Part shown: one piece after another, positions 18,195 through 26,873 of the stretch | Numbering within the stretch: the stretch's first letter is position 1 | Layout: every line of letters starts with the position of its first letter | DNA from: Amphritea pacifica | GTDB lineage: Bacteria > Pseudomonadota > Gammaproteobacteria > Pseudomonadales > Balneatricaceae | Direction: 5' to 3' | DNA: 64,000 bases | Assembly: GCF_016924145.1 (NCBI RefSeq) | Contig: NZ_JAFFZO010000004.1 | Coordinates: 111,809 to 175,808, forward strand | Notes under the pieces: generated by a model | Seen by the model: the letters and a program-made list of their open reading frames with translations, nothing else | Database searches by the model: none | Told to the model about the DNA's origin: nothing | Translations under genes and position numbers: made by a program

Positions 18195-18769
18195 TTCCAC
18201 TCCCAGAACAGAAGAATACTGAGAATATGAGTGAGGCCAAGCACGGTAAACACCAGCGTGATGGGCAGGTGTACCGCGCGCCATTTTTTCATCAGGTCGA
18301 AGGTGGTGGCATCCCAGAACAGTTTCTTCTCTATCGCCTCTTCAGACAGGCCTTGTTGTAGATAGAGATCTTTCTTTACTGCCAGGAACTGGCGCGAACG
18401 ATTCAGCAGATACTTGCCGGTCATGCCGCTGATAACGTTTACCAGCATCGCCGCCAGCGCCAGCCAGGGTAACACGGTATACACATGGATGCCGGCATGT
18501 ACCAGAATCATCAAAGAGCCTGACCAGCCCAGGGTTTCATGCAGAATGAGCAGGGTTTTAGGTTTGCCAAAGCTGATCATCTTGCGTTTGCGCATGGAGT
18601 AGAGGAATGACAGCAGAATCAGTAAAACACCGGGTATCCCCAGCCAGCGGCCAACCCATACAAGGTCGAAAAAGTGCAGCAGAGCATCCGCGATGGCGGT
18701 GCCCAGAATCAGTGCGCCGAACATCTGCAGAAAGGGGATAACTTCTCTGCGTATGAGTGATCGTTCCAT
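18191..18769 (-). CDS. Membrane cytochrome b-like protein
   Basis: A 192-residue polytopic protein with about five hydrophobic segments (14-33, 43-59, 80-99, 101-118, 168-189). Histidines at 77, 91, 95, 167 and 181 lie in or at the ends of helices, a layout suitable for bis-histidine heme b as in cytochrome b561 or ferric-reductase-like proteins. The loop 120-162 is charged and probably cytoplasmic. ATG 18769 is chosen over an earlier in-frame ATG because it follows the previous stop by 10 nt and has AGAGA upstream. It sits between a NAD(P)H flavo-ferredoxin reductase and an octaheme cytochrome c, so electron transfer across the membrane is the natural role (inferred). Confidence 0.75.
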   Translation of the reverse strand: MERSLIRREVIPFLQMFGALILGTAIADALLHFFDLVWVGRWLGIPGVLLILLSFLYSMRKRKMISFGKPKTLLILHETLGWSGSLMILVHAGIHVYTVLPWLALAAMLVNVISGMTGKYLLNRSRQFLAVKKDLYLQQGLSEEAIEKKLFWDATTFDLMKKWRAVHLPITLVFTVLGLTHILSILLFWEWK

Positions 18770-18779
18770 AATTATTCTC

Positions 18780-20087
18780 TCAAGCTTCCAGTGTGAGATC
18801 ACATCTGGGTGTTGATATACAGAGTAAACAGTGCCCCGGTTCGACATCCGCATCAGGCTGTTGAGTGTATTCCACTTCGCCTGATTTCACCTTTGTCTGA
18901 CACGTGCCACAACTGCCTGCATGGCAACCTGACATAACATCAATATTGTTCGTTTCGGCAAATTCCAGCAGAGAAGCTGCACCCACGTCCCATACAATGC
19001 TTTTGCCGGATTCGCTGAAGGTTACTGTGATCGGTTCTGCTGAAGCAGAGGGTTGGGGCTGTTCATGTTTGATGAGTGAAGCAGGGCCAAAGGATTCATA
19101 GTAAATATCACCACTATCCACTCCCCATTCTTGCAACCCCGGCACCAGACTTTCCATCATGGGTTTAGGACCGCAGACATAAAACTGGTAGCGCATCAGC
19201 TTTAAGGTGTCACGCAACAGATGAAGAGTCACCCGGCCTTTATGCTGATAATCGATTCCCTCGATATCACTTTCCAGTGGCGCGCTGTAGCAGATATATA
19301 GGTGAAAGTTGTGGTGATTATCCGCGAAGGTTTGCAGATGCTCTTTCATGATCTGATCAGCACCATTGCAGACACCATAATACAGCCAGATCTCTCGATC
19401 AGTTCCGTTCTCTAATAAGGTGTTAAGCATACTTAACATGGGGGTAATACCGATGCCGCCGCCAATCAATACGATGGGGAGTGGTTCAGCTTCCATCAGA
19501 TGAAAATGACCGCCAGGCGCTCTGACCTGAAGAGTGTCACCTTCGCGTACCTGATCATGTAGAAAGCTGGAGGCCAGACCTGCAGGTATCTCTGGCAGAC
19601 CGACAGGTGCCTGAGCGCGTTTGACAGAGATTCGGTAGTAGTCAGATCTGGGCGCATCAGAGAGGGAGTAGCAGCGCACCACGGACTTCGTCTGATCTGT
19701 ATCGCTGATGGCGAGTTTGAAGGTTAAAAACTGCCCGGGTATGAAGGGTGGCAATGGTTGCCCATCGGTCGGTGCCAGATAGAAGGAGCAAACTGAGTGC
19801 TGCGAGTCTTCTGGCACCCGGCGTTGTACGATGAATTCCCGAAACCCCTTCCAGGCAGCTTCGGCAGGGTGATACGATTCTTCGTCAGTCGTAGATCGGG
19901 TTATCGTTGATACGGCTGTTGTTGACGTGGCTTTTGTTGATGTGTTTTGTGCAGGCTCTGCTTCATCGACCGGGTTATCCAGTTTTTTATAGTGACCTTT
20001 GCTGTGGAAATAGAGCAACAATGCGCCGACAGCAACCTGCAACAAAATTACAGTCAATATAATTAATGCCAGAATACCAGTGGTCAT
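18780..20087 (-). CDS. Membrane-anchored flavo-[2Fe-2S] reductase (NqrF/FNR superfamily)
   Basis: A 435-residue reductase. An N-terminal transmembrane helix (about 3-25) and a Thr/Ser-rich linker (35-70) lead to an FAD domain (CYSLSDAP near 165), a NAD-binding domain (GGGIGITPM and CGPKPMM) and a C-terminal plant-type ferredoxin domain with CHAGSCGTC and a final CLLC. The order FAD-NAD-[2Fe-2S] is that of phenol hydroxylase-type reductases; NqrF has the ferredoxin domain first, so this is not NqrF. Possible starts are TTG 20102, ATG 20093 and ATG 20087; GGGA has the best spacing (9 nt) to 20087. It is the first gene of a three-gene operon with a cytochrome b and an octaheme cytochrome. Confidence 0.85.
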   Translation of the reverse strand: MTTGILALIILTVILLQVAVGALLLYFHSKGHYKKLDNPVDEAEPAQNTSTKATSTTAVSTITRSTTDEESYHPAEAAWKGFREFIVQRRVPEDSQHSVCSFYLAPTDGQPLPPFIPGQFLTFKLAISDTDQTKSVVRCYSLSDAPRSDYYRISVKRAQAPVGLPEIPAGLASSFLHDQVREGDTLQVRAPGGHFHLMEAEPLPIVLIGGGIGITPMLSMLNTLLENGTDREIWLYYGVCNGADQIMKEHLQTFADNHHNFHLYICYSAPLESDIEGIDYQHKGRVTLHLLRDTLKLMRYQFYVCGPKPMMESLVPGLQEWGVDSGDIYYESFGPASLIKHEQPQPSASAEPITVTFSESGKSIVWDVGAASLLEFAETNNIDVMSGCHAGSCGTCQTKVKSGEVEYTQQPDADVEPGHCLLCISTPRCDLTLEA

Positions 20088-20579
20088 TGTCATTATTCCC
20101 AATATTCATTTTCATGTAATACAAAAACAGTTTTTTTGAGAATGACTAACTGCTTTTTGTATTATTTTTCTATGTGACAGTAAATTTTTGAAATTAATTT
20201 TCTTGGTTTACAGATGTTATGGTTTACGGGTCTGACAAGAAAAAATATTTAAAGTCAGTAAGATAGATAACCTAAGAGCTATTTTAGCACAGACCTGTAA
20301 GCACTGTGGTGGTTGTCCCCGGAGCGAAATTAGATCCAGATCAAAAACTTGTCATCCAGTTGACTAAAAAGGTGTGATTCTTATTTTAAGGTTTAAAGGA
20401 GATGCGATTCTTAATTGTATTTTTATCGAAAATTACAGCTTATAAGGGCTGATTATGAGGGCCGATGATCAGGTGATCAGGGCTAAGTAATAGCTGGAAG
20501 CGATATTGCCTGTTCATACTGCCGGATTTAAAAAATAGGGTGCTTAACCGTTCGGTCAGGTGCGTTTTATGCAAGCGAT
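20088..20579. other. Gene-free region between two minus-strand genes
   Basis: This 492-nt AT-rich region separates the orphan TRAP binding protein from the electron-transfer operon. It contains the FNR-like box and a direct repeat of TGATCAGG (20466-20473 and 20474-20481). No open frame with coding character was seen. Confidence 0.45.
20331..20344. promoter_or_regulatory. FNR/ANR-like box upstream of the cytochrome operon
   Basis: TAGAT-CCAG-ATCAA differs from the FNR consensus TTGAT-N4-ATCAA at one base. It lies about 245 nt upstream of the reductase start, in a 492-nt region without genes, and would fit anaerobic control of the electron-transfer operon. A clear -10 box at the matching distance is not seen, so this is a candidate only. 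Confidence 0.45.
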
Positions 20580-21662
20580 TCACCTGATCCGTGCCTCAGC
20601 TCTTAAACCAAGGATCTTGCCGACGGTACGATTCCAGTTTGCTGCACATTCAGGGCCGCACCGTTCAGTCCATCTCGGTAAAATCACATCTCTAGCGATC
20701 TGGTCACGAATTGCCAGATCTTTCTCAGAGGGCTCGACCAGTACCATACTGCCGATTTCGCCAACAGGACAGGGGCCTGAACTCAGGCAAGCCAGGGCTT
20801 TATCATCTTCTTTGGCTGTTTCCTGCCACATCTGTTCGGTCAGAATGGCGATCTCTTTTTCAAGCAGCTGTTTCTGTGCCTCACTCAGACGGTTCCATTT
20901 ATCTATATTCATCGCGCCAAATGCCAGCCCCCAGCCTACCCGAAGCGTAAAACCATAAGGCATCTCTTTGTATAATTCAGCGTTATAGGCAGACATGGTT
21001 CCGGTAATGATACAGTCCAGACTGTTATTGCCCAGGGCTTCGGGCACATCCTGATAGGGCATGTTGACTGGAATAGCCCCTGCGCCTTCAACAAAATCAG
21101 CAAGTGTTCTCAGAAACACCCGGATACGGCGTCCCTGCAACTCTTCAATGGTATTGACGGGTTGTTTGCACCAGATCATCTGACTGGGGAAGGGGTAGAG
21201 GATCATCAGTCTGGCATTATATTTCTCGGCGAAAGCGCGCTCCAGGGTTGGAAAGTAGGCATCAGCAACGCGTCTTTGTACAGCGATATTCTGTACCAGC
21301 GATGACAGATCAGCGCCTTCGAAAATTTCGCTTTCCTCCTCCATTGCATAGCCGGGTAAACCAAAGGCAAAATCAAATACGCCATTTTTCAATAAGCGCA
21401 TAATTTCAAAGCCCCTGAGGCCCAGTTCGTCCTGTGGCTTAATCTCACCGACAATCTCTCCGCCGGAGACATCGGCGATATGCTGGTTCCAGAAAGGGCC
21501 TTCATGTTTTGGATAGTTGTGAAAATATCCCCAGGTGCCTACTGCCTTGATAATGATGGTGTCGTTGGCGATGACCAGGCTGCTTGTAGCTGCTATCACC
21601 AGACCGAGCAGCAGGGCAGCTATGCAATTCTTATTGGTTTTCATATAGACCGGCGTTTTCAT
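20580..21662 (-). CDS. TRAP-type solute-binding protein, orphan, divergent from a sensor kinase
   Basis: A 360-residue DctP-family protein with a signal peptide (cleavage after LVIA, about residue 33). TVIIKAVGTWGYFHN-like start (IIIKAVGTWGYFHNYP), LQGRRIRVFLRTLADFVEGA with the ligand arginine, and LDCIITGTMSAYN are family features. Two cysteine pairs near the C-terminus (CLSSGPC and CGPEC) are uncommon and could form disulfides. No dctQ or dctM is adjacent. It is divergent, 160 nt away, from a kinase with a TorS-like sensor domain, which suggests it may present its ligand to the kinase rather than to a transporter. A second in-frame ATG (21644) is possible. Confidence 0.82.
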   Translation of the reverse strand: MKTPVYMKTNKNCIAALLLGLVIAATSSLVIANDTIIIKAVGTWGYFHNYPKHEGPFWNQHIADVSGGEIVGEIKPQDELGLRGFEIMRLLKNGVFDFAFGLPGYAMEEESEIFEGADLSSLVQNIAVQRRVADAYFPTLERAFAEKYNARLMILYPFPSQMIWCKQPVNTIEELQGRRIRVFLRTLADFVEGAGAIPVNMPYQDVPEALGNNSLDCIITGTMSAYNAELYKEMPYGFTLRVGWGLAFGAMNIDKWNRLSEAQKQLLEKEIAILTEQMWQETAKEDDKALACLSSGPCPVGEIGSMVLVEPSEKDLAIRDQIARDVILPRWTERCGPECAANWNRTVGKILGLRAEARIR

Positions 21663-21822
21663 TCTCTGGGTAAATTAGCAATGAGATATCGTATTATATT
21701 GGATGACTATACCCTACTGTATTACGTAAGTGAGAAGTCAGTTTAGTATTTTAACCGGGTGATTTTTAATTTACCTCTGATATAACTATCATTCAGCATC
21801 GGTTTAGTATGGCGTCCTTTTT

Positions 21823-23766
21823 ATGAAAAATGGTTATAAGTTAGGGATTCGCGGACGTTTTTTTATTGCGTTTGGTGTGCTGAGTGCATTAACGCTGGTC
21901 GCTACCATGATTAGCTGGATCTCCTATAACCGGTTGGGCGATGAACTCAATAGCCTTATCAAAGGTAATATCCAGACCCTTAGCCTGATCTCTGAATTAA
22001 AAGAGGAGGGCACGAAGATAACTTTGCTGGCGCCTACCCTGTTAGCGGCAAAGGATGAGAACAGTCGAGAACAGATATGGACTGAACTCACCAGTGGCAT
22101 CGGGGGGATGAGAGGGCTGTTGCCGAAAATTACGGCGATCACTGCGGATCTTCAGGGGCAGCATCAGTCTCTGGAACAGATTAAATCACTAGAGCTGACC
22201 CTGGCTGAACTTGATCGTTATGTGCGTAAGAATTTTGAGGTTCAGCGACTTAAAGTATCTGAAAATCAACGATTAAGGTGGGCCGGAGGCAACTTTTTAA
22301 CTGAGATAAAATCGGTAACAGAGAGGGCCCAGCTCTATCTTTTTAGCCGGATCAATGAAGATTACCCCGACGCCTGGGCGGTCAAAAATTACTCAGGAAA
22401 TGATTCGGTCAGTGAGATCAACGCTGATCTGCAGCGGCTCTACCGGATCGAAGCGGATGTCAATTTGCTGACAAATCTGGTGGACCGTGCAGGGCATCTG
22501 CCCGACCTTAGCTCTCTGATCGCCACACAACTCCATTCGGAGGATATTATTCAGCGTATCTTTCAGGATCTGCAGAAAGTAAATCCCTTATATGGTTTAG
22601 AGAGGCTTGAGAAGACCGTCGGGAATATCGTGTCGCTGACCCGGGGGGAGGGGAATATCTTTTCCATTCGCAGCGAGGAGCGTCAGATTATTTATAACGG
22701 CGAGGCGCTGCTGAGTCAGATCCGTGAAGAGCTCAACCGTTTAAATGAGCTTATTGCGGTTCAGACGACTCAGACTGAAAACGCCGCGCAAAGCTCCGCT
22801 GATACTATTCGCGAGACCATTAAAAAGGGTCGGGTCTGGATGTTGCTTATGGTGGCGGTGAGTTTGCTGTTTACCATTCTAACGGTCTGGCTCTATGTTG
22901 GCCGGAACATGGTGGCAAGGATTACCAGTCTGGATGCCAGTATGCGCTCCATCGCTAATGGTAATCTTGATCAGCAGGTGGAAGTTAAAGGCAGTGACGA
23001 GATCGGGACCATGGCACGATCGCTGGTGAGCTTTCGGGATCAACTGGCAACGCTGCAGGAGGAGTTGGTACAGGCCGGTAAACTGGCGGCTCTGGGACAG
23101 CTATCGGCAGGTATCGCCCACGAGATTAATCAACCCCTGTCGGCCATTGGTCATTACTCGCATAACGGCATCCGTTTCCTGAAACAGGGCAAGCTGGAGG
23201 AGGTGGAGAAAAATCTTAATCAGATCTCCAATCTGAAGAAACGTGCCGCCATTATTATTACCCGTCTTAAATCGTTAGCCCGGCCGCAAAAAGATAATCT
23301 GGTGGCTGTTGAACTGAAACAGGCGGTGGATAATGTCTTACTGATGCTTGAGGGCGATGAGGTCAGGAAGCTGACCGATATACAGGTGGCGTTTGAATCT
23401 CAACACAACCAGGTCAAGGGGGATCCGGTTCAACTGGAACAGGTCATTCTGAATCTGGTCACCAATGCTCTGGATGCCATGAAGGAGCAGCCGGATAAAC
23501 AGATCAGGATAGCGTGTCAGCGTAATAAAGACTGGCTGGCGATCAATGTGAGGGATAATGGTCCGGGCATCAGCAGTGAGCTGCGTGAACAGATCTTCGA
23601 ACCCTTCTTTACCACCAAGCGGCGGGGCCAGAGCCTCGGACTGGGCTTATCGATCTCGTATAACATTATCAATAGCTTTGGAGGCAGATTAAGCGTGGAT
23701 CTTGAGGCAACAAAAGGCGCGTCATTTTGTATTCAGCTACCAGAATTTCGGGGAAGTAAATCATGA
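21823..23766 (+). CDS. DctB-like sensor histidine kinase with TorS-like sensor domain
   Basis: A 647-residue kinase. TM1 is at about 12-34 and TM2 at about 340-363. The 300-residue periplasmic region between them is helical and resembles the TorS sensor domain. A HAMP domain (365-420) precedes HisKA with H433 (SAGIAHEINQPLSAIGH) and the ATPase domain (N box NLVTNALDAM, DNGPGI, FEPFFTTK, GLGLSISYNII). The kinase core is of the DctB type that pairs with sigma-54 response regulators. Its stop overlaps the start of the response-regulator gene (ATGA). Confidence 0.92.
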   Translation: MKNGYKLGIRGRFFIAFGVLSALTLVATMISWISYNRLGDELNSLIKGNIQTLSLISELKEEGTKITLLAPTLLAAKDENSREQIWTELTSGIGGMRGLLPKITAITADLQGQHQSLEQIKSLELTLAELDRYVRKNFEVQRLKVSENQRLRWAGGNFLTEIKSVTERAQLYLFSRINEDYPDAWAVKNYSGNDSVSEINADLQRLYRIEADVNLLTNLVDRAGHLPDLSSLIATQLHSEDIIQRIFQDLQKVNPLYGLERLEKTVGNIVSLTRGEGNIFSIRSEERQIIYNGEALLSQIREELNRLNELIAVQTTQTENAAQSSADTIRETIKKGRVWMLLMVAVSLLFTILTVWLYVGRNMVARITSLDASMRSIANGNLDQQVEVKGSDEIGTMARSLVSFRDQLATLQEELVQAGKLAALGQLSAGIAHEINQPLSAIGHYSHNGIRFLKQGKLEEVEKNLNQISNLKKRAAIIITRLKSLARPQKDNLVAVELKQAVDNVLLMLEGDEVRKLTDIQVAFESQHNQVKGDPVQLEQVILNLVTNALDAMKEQPDKQIRIACQRNKDWLAINVRDNGPGISSELREQIFEPFFTTKRRGQSLGLGLSISYNIINSFGGRLSVDLEATKGASFCIQLPEFRGSKS

Positions 23767-25118
23767 GTTCATCGACCTGTGATGGCCAGGTAATCGTTAT
23801 TGATGATGAAGAGATTGTGCGTGAATCAATGATTCAGACACTGCAGCTGGAAGGCTATGAGGCGATAGGTTTTGAAACCCCCGTCAAGGCGATTGCTGAG
23901 TGCTCTGTGGGCTGGCAGGGCGTGGTGATCTGTGATGTGCGTATGGATCGCATGGATGGACTTGAGGTGTTACAGGCAATACTCGAGATCGATGCTGATA
24001 TTCCGGTCATTATGTTCAGTGGTCATTCTGATATCGCTATCGCTGTTCAGGCTATACAGTTAGGTGCCTACGATTTTCTGGAAAAAAATGACGACCCTCA
24101 ACACCACCTTAATACGGTTCAGCGGGCCTGGAAAAAACGTCAGTTGGTCTTGGAAAATCGCAGTTTACGGCAGGCCGTTGAGGGACAGCACGAGATCCAT
24201 AACCGTCTGGTTGGACAGACCTCAGGGATCGTGCGGCTCAGGGAAACCGTGTTGCAGTTGGCACAGATTGATGTCGACCTGATTATCAATGGCGCCACCG
24301 GGACCGGTAAGGAAGTTGTCGCCAGGTGTCTGCATGACTTCAGCCCCCGGGCCAAAAAACCGTTTGTTGCGCTTAACTGTGGCGCATTGACCGAATCTTT
24401 GATTGAAAGTGAGTTGTTTGGTCATGAAGCGGGTGCCTTTACCGGGGCCAACAGCAAGCGTATAGGTAAGATCGAGTATGCCAGTGGGGGCACGCTGTTT
24501 CTGGATGAGATAGAGAGTATGCCTGCCTCTTTGCAGGTGCGCTTGCTCAGGGTTTTACAGGAGCGGGTGTTGCAACGGCTGGGGGGGAATGCTGATATCA
24601 GTATCGATATCCGGGTATTGGCGGCTTCCAAAGTGGATCTGCGCGAAGCGTCTGATGCAGGCACTTTCCGGGAAGACCTGTACTACCGGCTCAATGTTGC
24701 CAGTATAGATATCCCCTGTCTGGATCAGCGCAAAGAGGATATTCCGGTTTTATTCAGCCATTTTACAGATCTTGCAACCCAGCGCTTTGGCCGTGAAAAA
24801 CGCCCCGTACCTGAGACGCTGTTGAGAGAGCTGTGTGCGCAATCCTGGCCGGGGAATGTACGCGAGCTGCGCAATATCGCGGAGCGCTGGGTGCTGGGGC
24901 TGCCTTTTGGCAACAGCGTTGACAGTGCTCCTGAAGACAGTGATGAAACGCTTGACCAACTGGTGGCCAGCTATGAAAGGGGCGTCATTGTAGCTGCACT
25001 TAAGGCAAACAGGGGGCAGGCGGAGCTGACCGCTGAAAAACTGGGTATCCCACGTAAAAAGCTCTATTTGCGAATGAAGAAGTATGGCATTGAGCGCGGT
25101 GATTTTATCGGCGAGTGA
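23763..25118 (+). CDS. DctD-like sigma-54 response regulator
   Basis: A 451-residue NtrC-class regulator. The receiver domain has phosphoacceptor D58 (ICDVRMDRMDG) and DDEE near 15-18. The AAA+ domain carries Walker A NGATGTGKE, the sigma-54 contact loop GAFTGA and FLDEIE. A Fis-type helix-turn-helix (about 410-448; RGQAELTAEKLGIPRKKLY) ends the protein. It should be phosphorylated by the overlapping kinase and activate the dctPQM operon that starts 197 nt downstream behind a sigma-54 promoter. Confidence 0.93.
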   Translation: MSSSTCDGQVIVIDDEEIVRESMIQTLQLEGYEAIGFETPVKAIAECSVGWQGVVICDVRMDRMDGLEVLQAILEIDADIPVIMFSGHSDIAIAVQAIQLGAYDFLEKNDDPQHHLNTVQRAWKKRQLVLENRSLRQAVEGQHEIHNRLVGQTSGIVRLRETVLQLAQIDVDLIINGATGTGKEVVARCLHDFSPRAKKPFVALNCGALTESLIESELFGHEAGAFTGANSKRIGKIEYASGGTLFLDEIESMPASLQVRLLRVLQERVLQRLGGNADISIDIRVLAASKVDLREASDAGTFREDLYYRLNVASIDIPCLDQRKEDIPVLFSHFTDLATQRFGREKRPVPETLLRELCAQSWPGNVRELRNIAERWVLGLPFGNSVDSAPEDSDETLDQLVASYERGVIVAALKANRGQAELTAEKLGIPRKKLYLRMKKYGIERGDFIGE

Positions 25119-25125
25119 GTTAAAA

Positions 25126-25157
25126 CTGACCCAGTGGTGGTGATGCTGCTGAGTCAG
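25126..25157. promoter_or_regulatory. Candidate enhancer dyad upstream of dctP
   Basis: CTGACCCAG (25126-25134) and CTGAGTCAG (25149-25157) form an inverted repeat with one mismatch in nine and half-site centres 23 bp apart. It lies about 90 bp upstream of the -24 element, a normal distance for a DctD-type enhancer. It also follows the regulator stop by 8 nt and could instead act as a weak hairpin. Confidence 0.4.
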
Positions 25158-25241
25158 AATTAACCCGTGGCGACCGGTGTAGCTTTTCTTTGTTTTAAAT
25201 AACTTATTGTTTTTTAAGAATTTATTTTATTTTCCGATGTT

Positions 25242-25257
25242 TGGTACAGAGGTTGCT
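25242..25257 (+). promoter_or_regulatory. sigma-54 promoter of dctPQM
   Basis: TGGTACAGAGGTTGCT has the invariant GG and GC at exact spacing and matches TGGYACR-N4-TTGCW completely. Transcription should start near 25268, 47 nt before the dctP start. The adjacent gene encodes a sigma-54 response regulator. Confidence 0.85.
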
Positions 25258-25314
25258 GTAGCTAAGGTGGTAAATGCCAATGCTATATCAGAAACCTATC
25301 TCTGGAGAATAAAA

Positions 25315-26295
25315 ATGACATGTTCGATTAAAAGAGCGGCAATCCTGTTCGCGTCTCTTGTTTCACTGGGCCTGGCCAATGTGGCTTCTGCCGGAACTCA
25401 ATGGCATATGCCGACTCCCTATGGCGATGCGAATCTACCAACCCAGATCGCCTATAAGTTTGCCGAAGAGATCAAAAATAACACCGCCGGGGATCTGGAT
25501 ATAGTGGTCCACTCCGGTGCTTCACTGATTAAACATCCGGAAATTCCCCGTGCAGTCAAAACCGGCCAGGTGCAGCTGGGGGAAGTGTTTATCGGGATTA
25601 TGGGCAACACCCATCCGGTGTTTAAACACGATAACATTCCCTTCCTCGCAACCACCTATGACAGTGCGCAAAAGCTTTGGGAAGCGGCTAAACCCGAACT
25701 AGAAAAGCAGCTTAACAAAGAGGGGATGATGTTGCTCTATAGCGTGCCATGGCCGGCGCAGAGCCTGTATACCAAGGCACCGGTTAACAGTCTGGCAGAT
25801 CTGCAAGGGCTGAAGATGCGGGCTTATAGTCCTTCTACTTCCCGTCTGGCGGATCTGATGAACACCTCCCCTACGACTGTGCAGGTGCCGGAGATTCCTC
25901 AAGCGTTCAGTACCGGCATTATCGATGCGATGATCACCTCGCCTTCCACCGGTGTGAATGGTCAGGCCTGGGATTATCTGACTAATTACACCGATGTGCG
26001 TGCCTGGATTCCCAAGAACATGGTGGTCGTCAATAAACGTTCGTTCAAACGTCTGGATAAGAAGACCCAACAGGTGATTCTGGATGCTGCAGCCAATGCT
26101 GAGGCAAGCGGCTGGGCAGGGGTTCGGGGACAGGCGGCAGAAGATACGATGACGCTGGCTGAGCACGGTATCACCGTTTCTGAACCCTCCCCTGAACTGA
26201 TGGCCGAGCTGAATAAGATCGGCACCATCATGGTCGACGAGTGGAAAGCGGAAGCGCCTGAAGTTGAGACTATTCTGTCTGACTACTATCAGTAA
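25315..26295 (+). CDS. dctP: TRAP transporter solute-binding protein DctP
   Basis: A 326-residue periplasmic protein with signal peptide MTCSIKRAAILFASLVSLGL ending at VASA. Mature sequence GTQWHMPTPYGDANLPTQIA, LADLQGLKMRAYSPSTS (ligand arginine in KMRAYS) and IIDAMITSPST follow the DctP family. I use ATG 25315, with GGAG 9 nt upstream, because the upstream in-frame ATG would place 36 extra residues before the signal peptide and overlap the sigma-54 promoter. With the following dctQ and dctM it forms a complete TRAP transporter, probably for a carboxylic acid. The ligand is not determined by sequence. Confidence 0.9.
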   Translation: MTCSIKRAAILFASLVSLGLANVASAGTQWHMPTPYGDANLPTQIAYKFAEEIKNNTAGDLDIVVHSGASLIKHPEIPRAVKTGQVQLGEVFIGIMGNTHPVFKHDNIPFLATTYDSAQKLWEAAKPELEKQLNKEGMMLLYSVPWPAQSLYTKAPVNSLADLQGLKMRAYSPSTSRLADLMNTSPTTVQVPEIPQAFSTGIIDAMITSPSTGVNGQAWDYLTNYTDVRAWIPKNMVVVNKRSFKRLDKKTQQVILDAAANAEASGWAGVRGQAAEDTMTLAEHGITVSEPSPELMAELNKIGTIMVDEWKAEAPEVETILSDYYQ

Positions 26296-26304
26296 TCTTT
26301 AAAG

Positions 26305-26339
26305 CTGACAGGCCCTGCCATTCTGGCGGGGCCTGTCAG
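26305..26339 (+). other. Strong hairpin between dctP and dctQ
   Basis: A 15-bp stem (26305-26319 with 26325-26339, one G-T wobble, 5-nt loop) lies 10 nt after the dctP stop, with no T-run behind it. Such intercistronic hairpins usually protect the upstream message or attenuate, giving more binding protein than membrane subunits. Confidence 0.75.
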
Positions 26340-26354
26340 ACACAGGAGATGAGT

Positions 26355-26873
26355 ATGCGTTCTCTACTCAATAAGCTTTATCTGGCATCCGGCTATCTTT
26401 CGGGACTCTGCATCGTGCTGATAACACTGATTATCACAGCGCAAATAGTTGGCCGGCTGCTGGGCTTTATTGTGCCGTCAGCGGAAGACTTTTCCGGCTA
26501 TGCACTTGCCGCGGCAACCTTTTTTGGCCTTGCTTATACCTTCCGTGAGGGAGGACATATCCGGGTGACGCTGGTGATCCAGAAATGGAGAGAGGGAGCC
26601 CGCTATATTCAGGAGTTGCTGGTTCTGATTGTGGCTCTGCTGCTGGTGAGTTTTATGTCGTTCTACGCGATCCATATGGTGTGGGAATCCTATATTTTTG
26701 AAGAGGTCTCTTCAGGCTATGTGTCGGTGCCCATCTGGATGCCTCAGGTGCCTGTTGCCATGGGCATTGTGATGTTGAATATCGCTATTCTGGATGACCT
26801 GATTATGCAGCTAACAGGCAAAGCCCCCTCCTACAAAGTGCATGAAGGTGAGCTTCATCTGGAGGAGGTGTGA
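26355..26873 (+). CDS. dctQ: TRAP transporter small permease subunit DctQ
   Basis: A 172-residue membrane protein with four hydrophobic helices (about 12-34, 47-66, 88-108, 128-150). The VPSAEDFSGYALAAATFFGLAYT region is the conserved DctQ core. The N- and C-termini are polar. ATG 26355 is preferred over the in-frame ATG 26349 because GGAG is then 6 nt away. The stop overlaps the dctM start. Confidence 0.9.
   Translation: MRSLLNKLYLASGYLSGLCIVLITLIITAQIVGRLLGFIVPSAEDFSGYALAAATFFGLAYTFREGGHIRVTLVIQKWREGARYIQELLVLIVALLLVSFMSFYAIHMVWESYIFEEVSSGYVSVPIWMPQVPVAMGIVMLNIAILDDLIMQLTGKAPSYKVHEGELHLEEV

Noticed and set aside
18195-18284. 30-residue N-terminal extension of the octaheme cytochrome
   Set aside because: It lies inside the preceding gene; ATG 18194 overlaps that gene's stop and starts a normal membrane anchor.
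20560-20958. Plus-strand frames opposite the second TRAP binding protein
   Set aside because: They are antisense to a clear family member and have no domain or ribosome-site support.
25207-25314. 36-residue N-terminal extension of DctP
   Set aside because: It covers the sigma-54 promoter and would mask the signal peptide.
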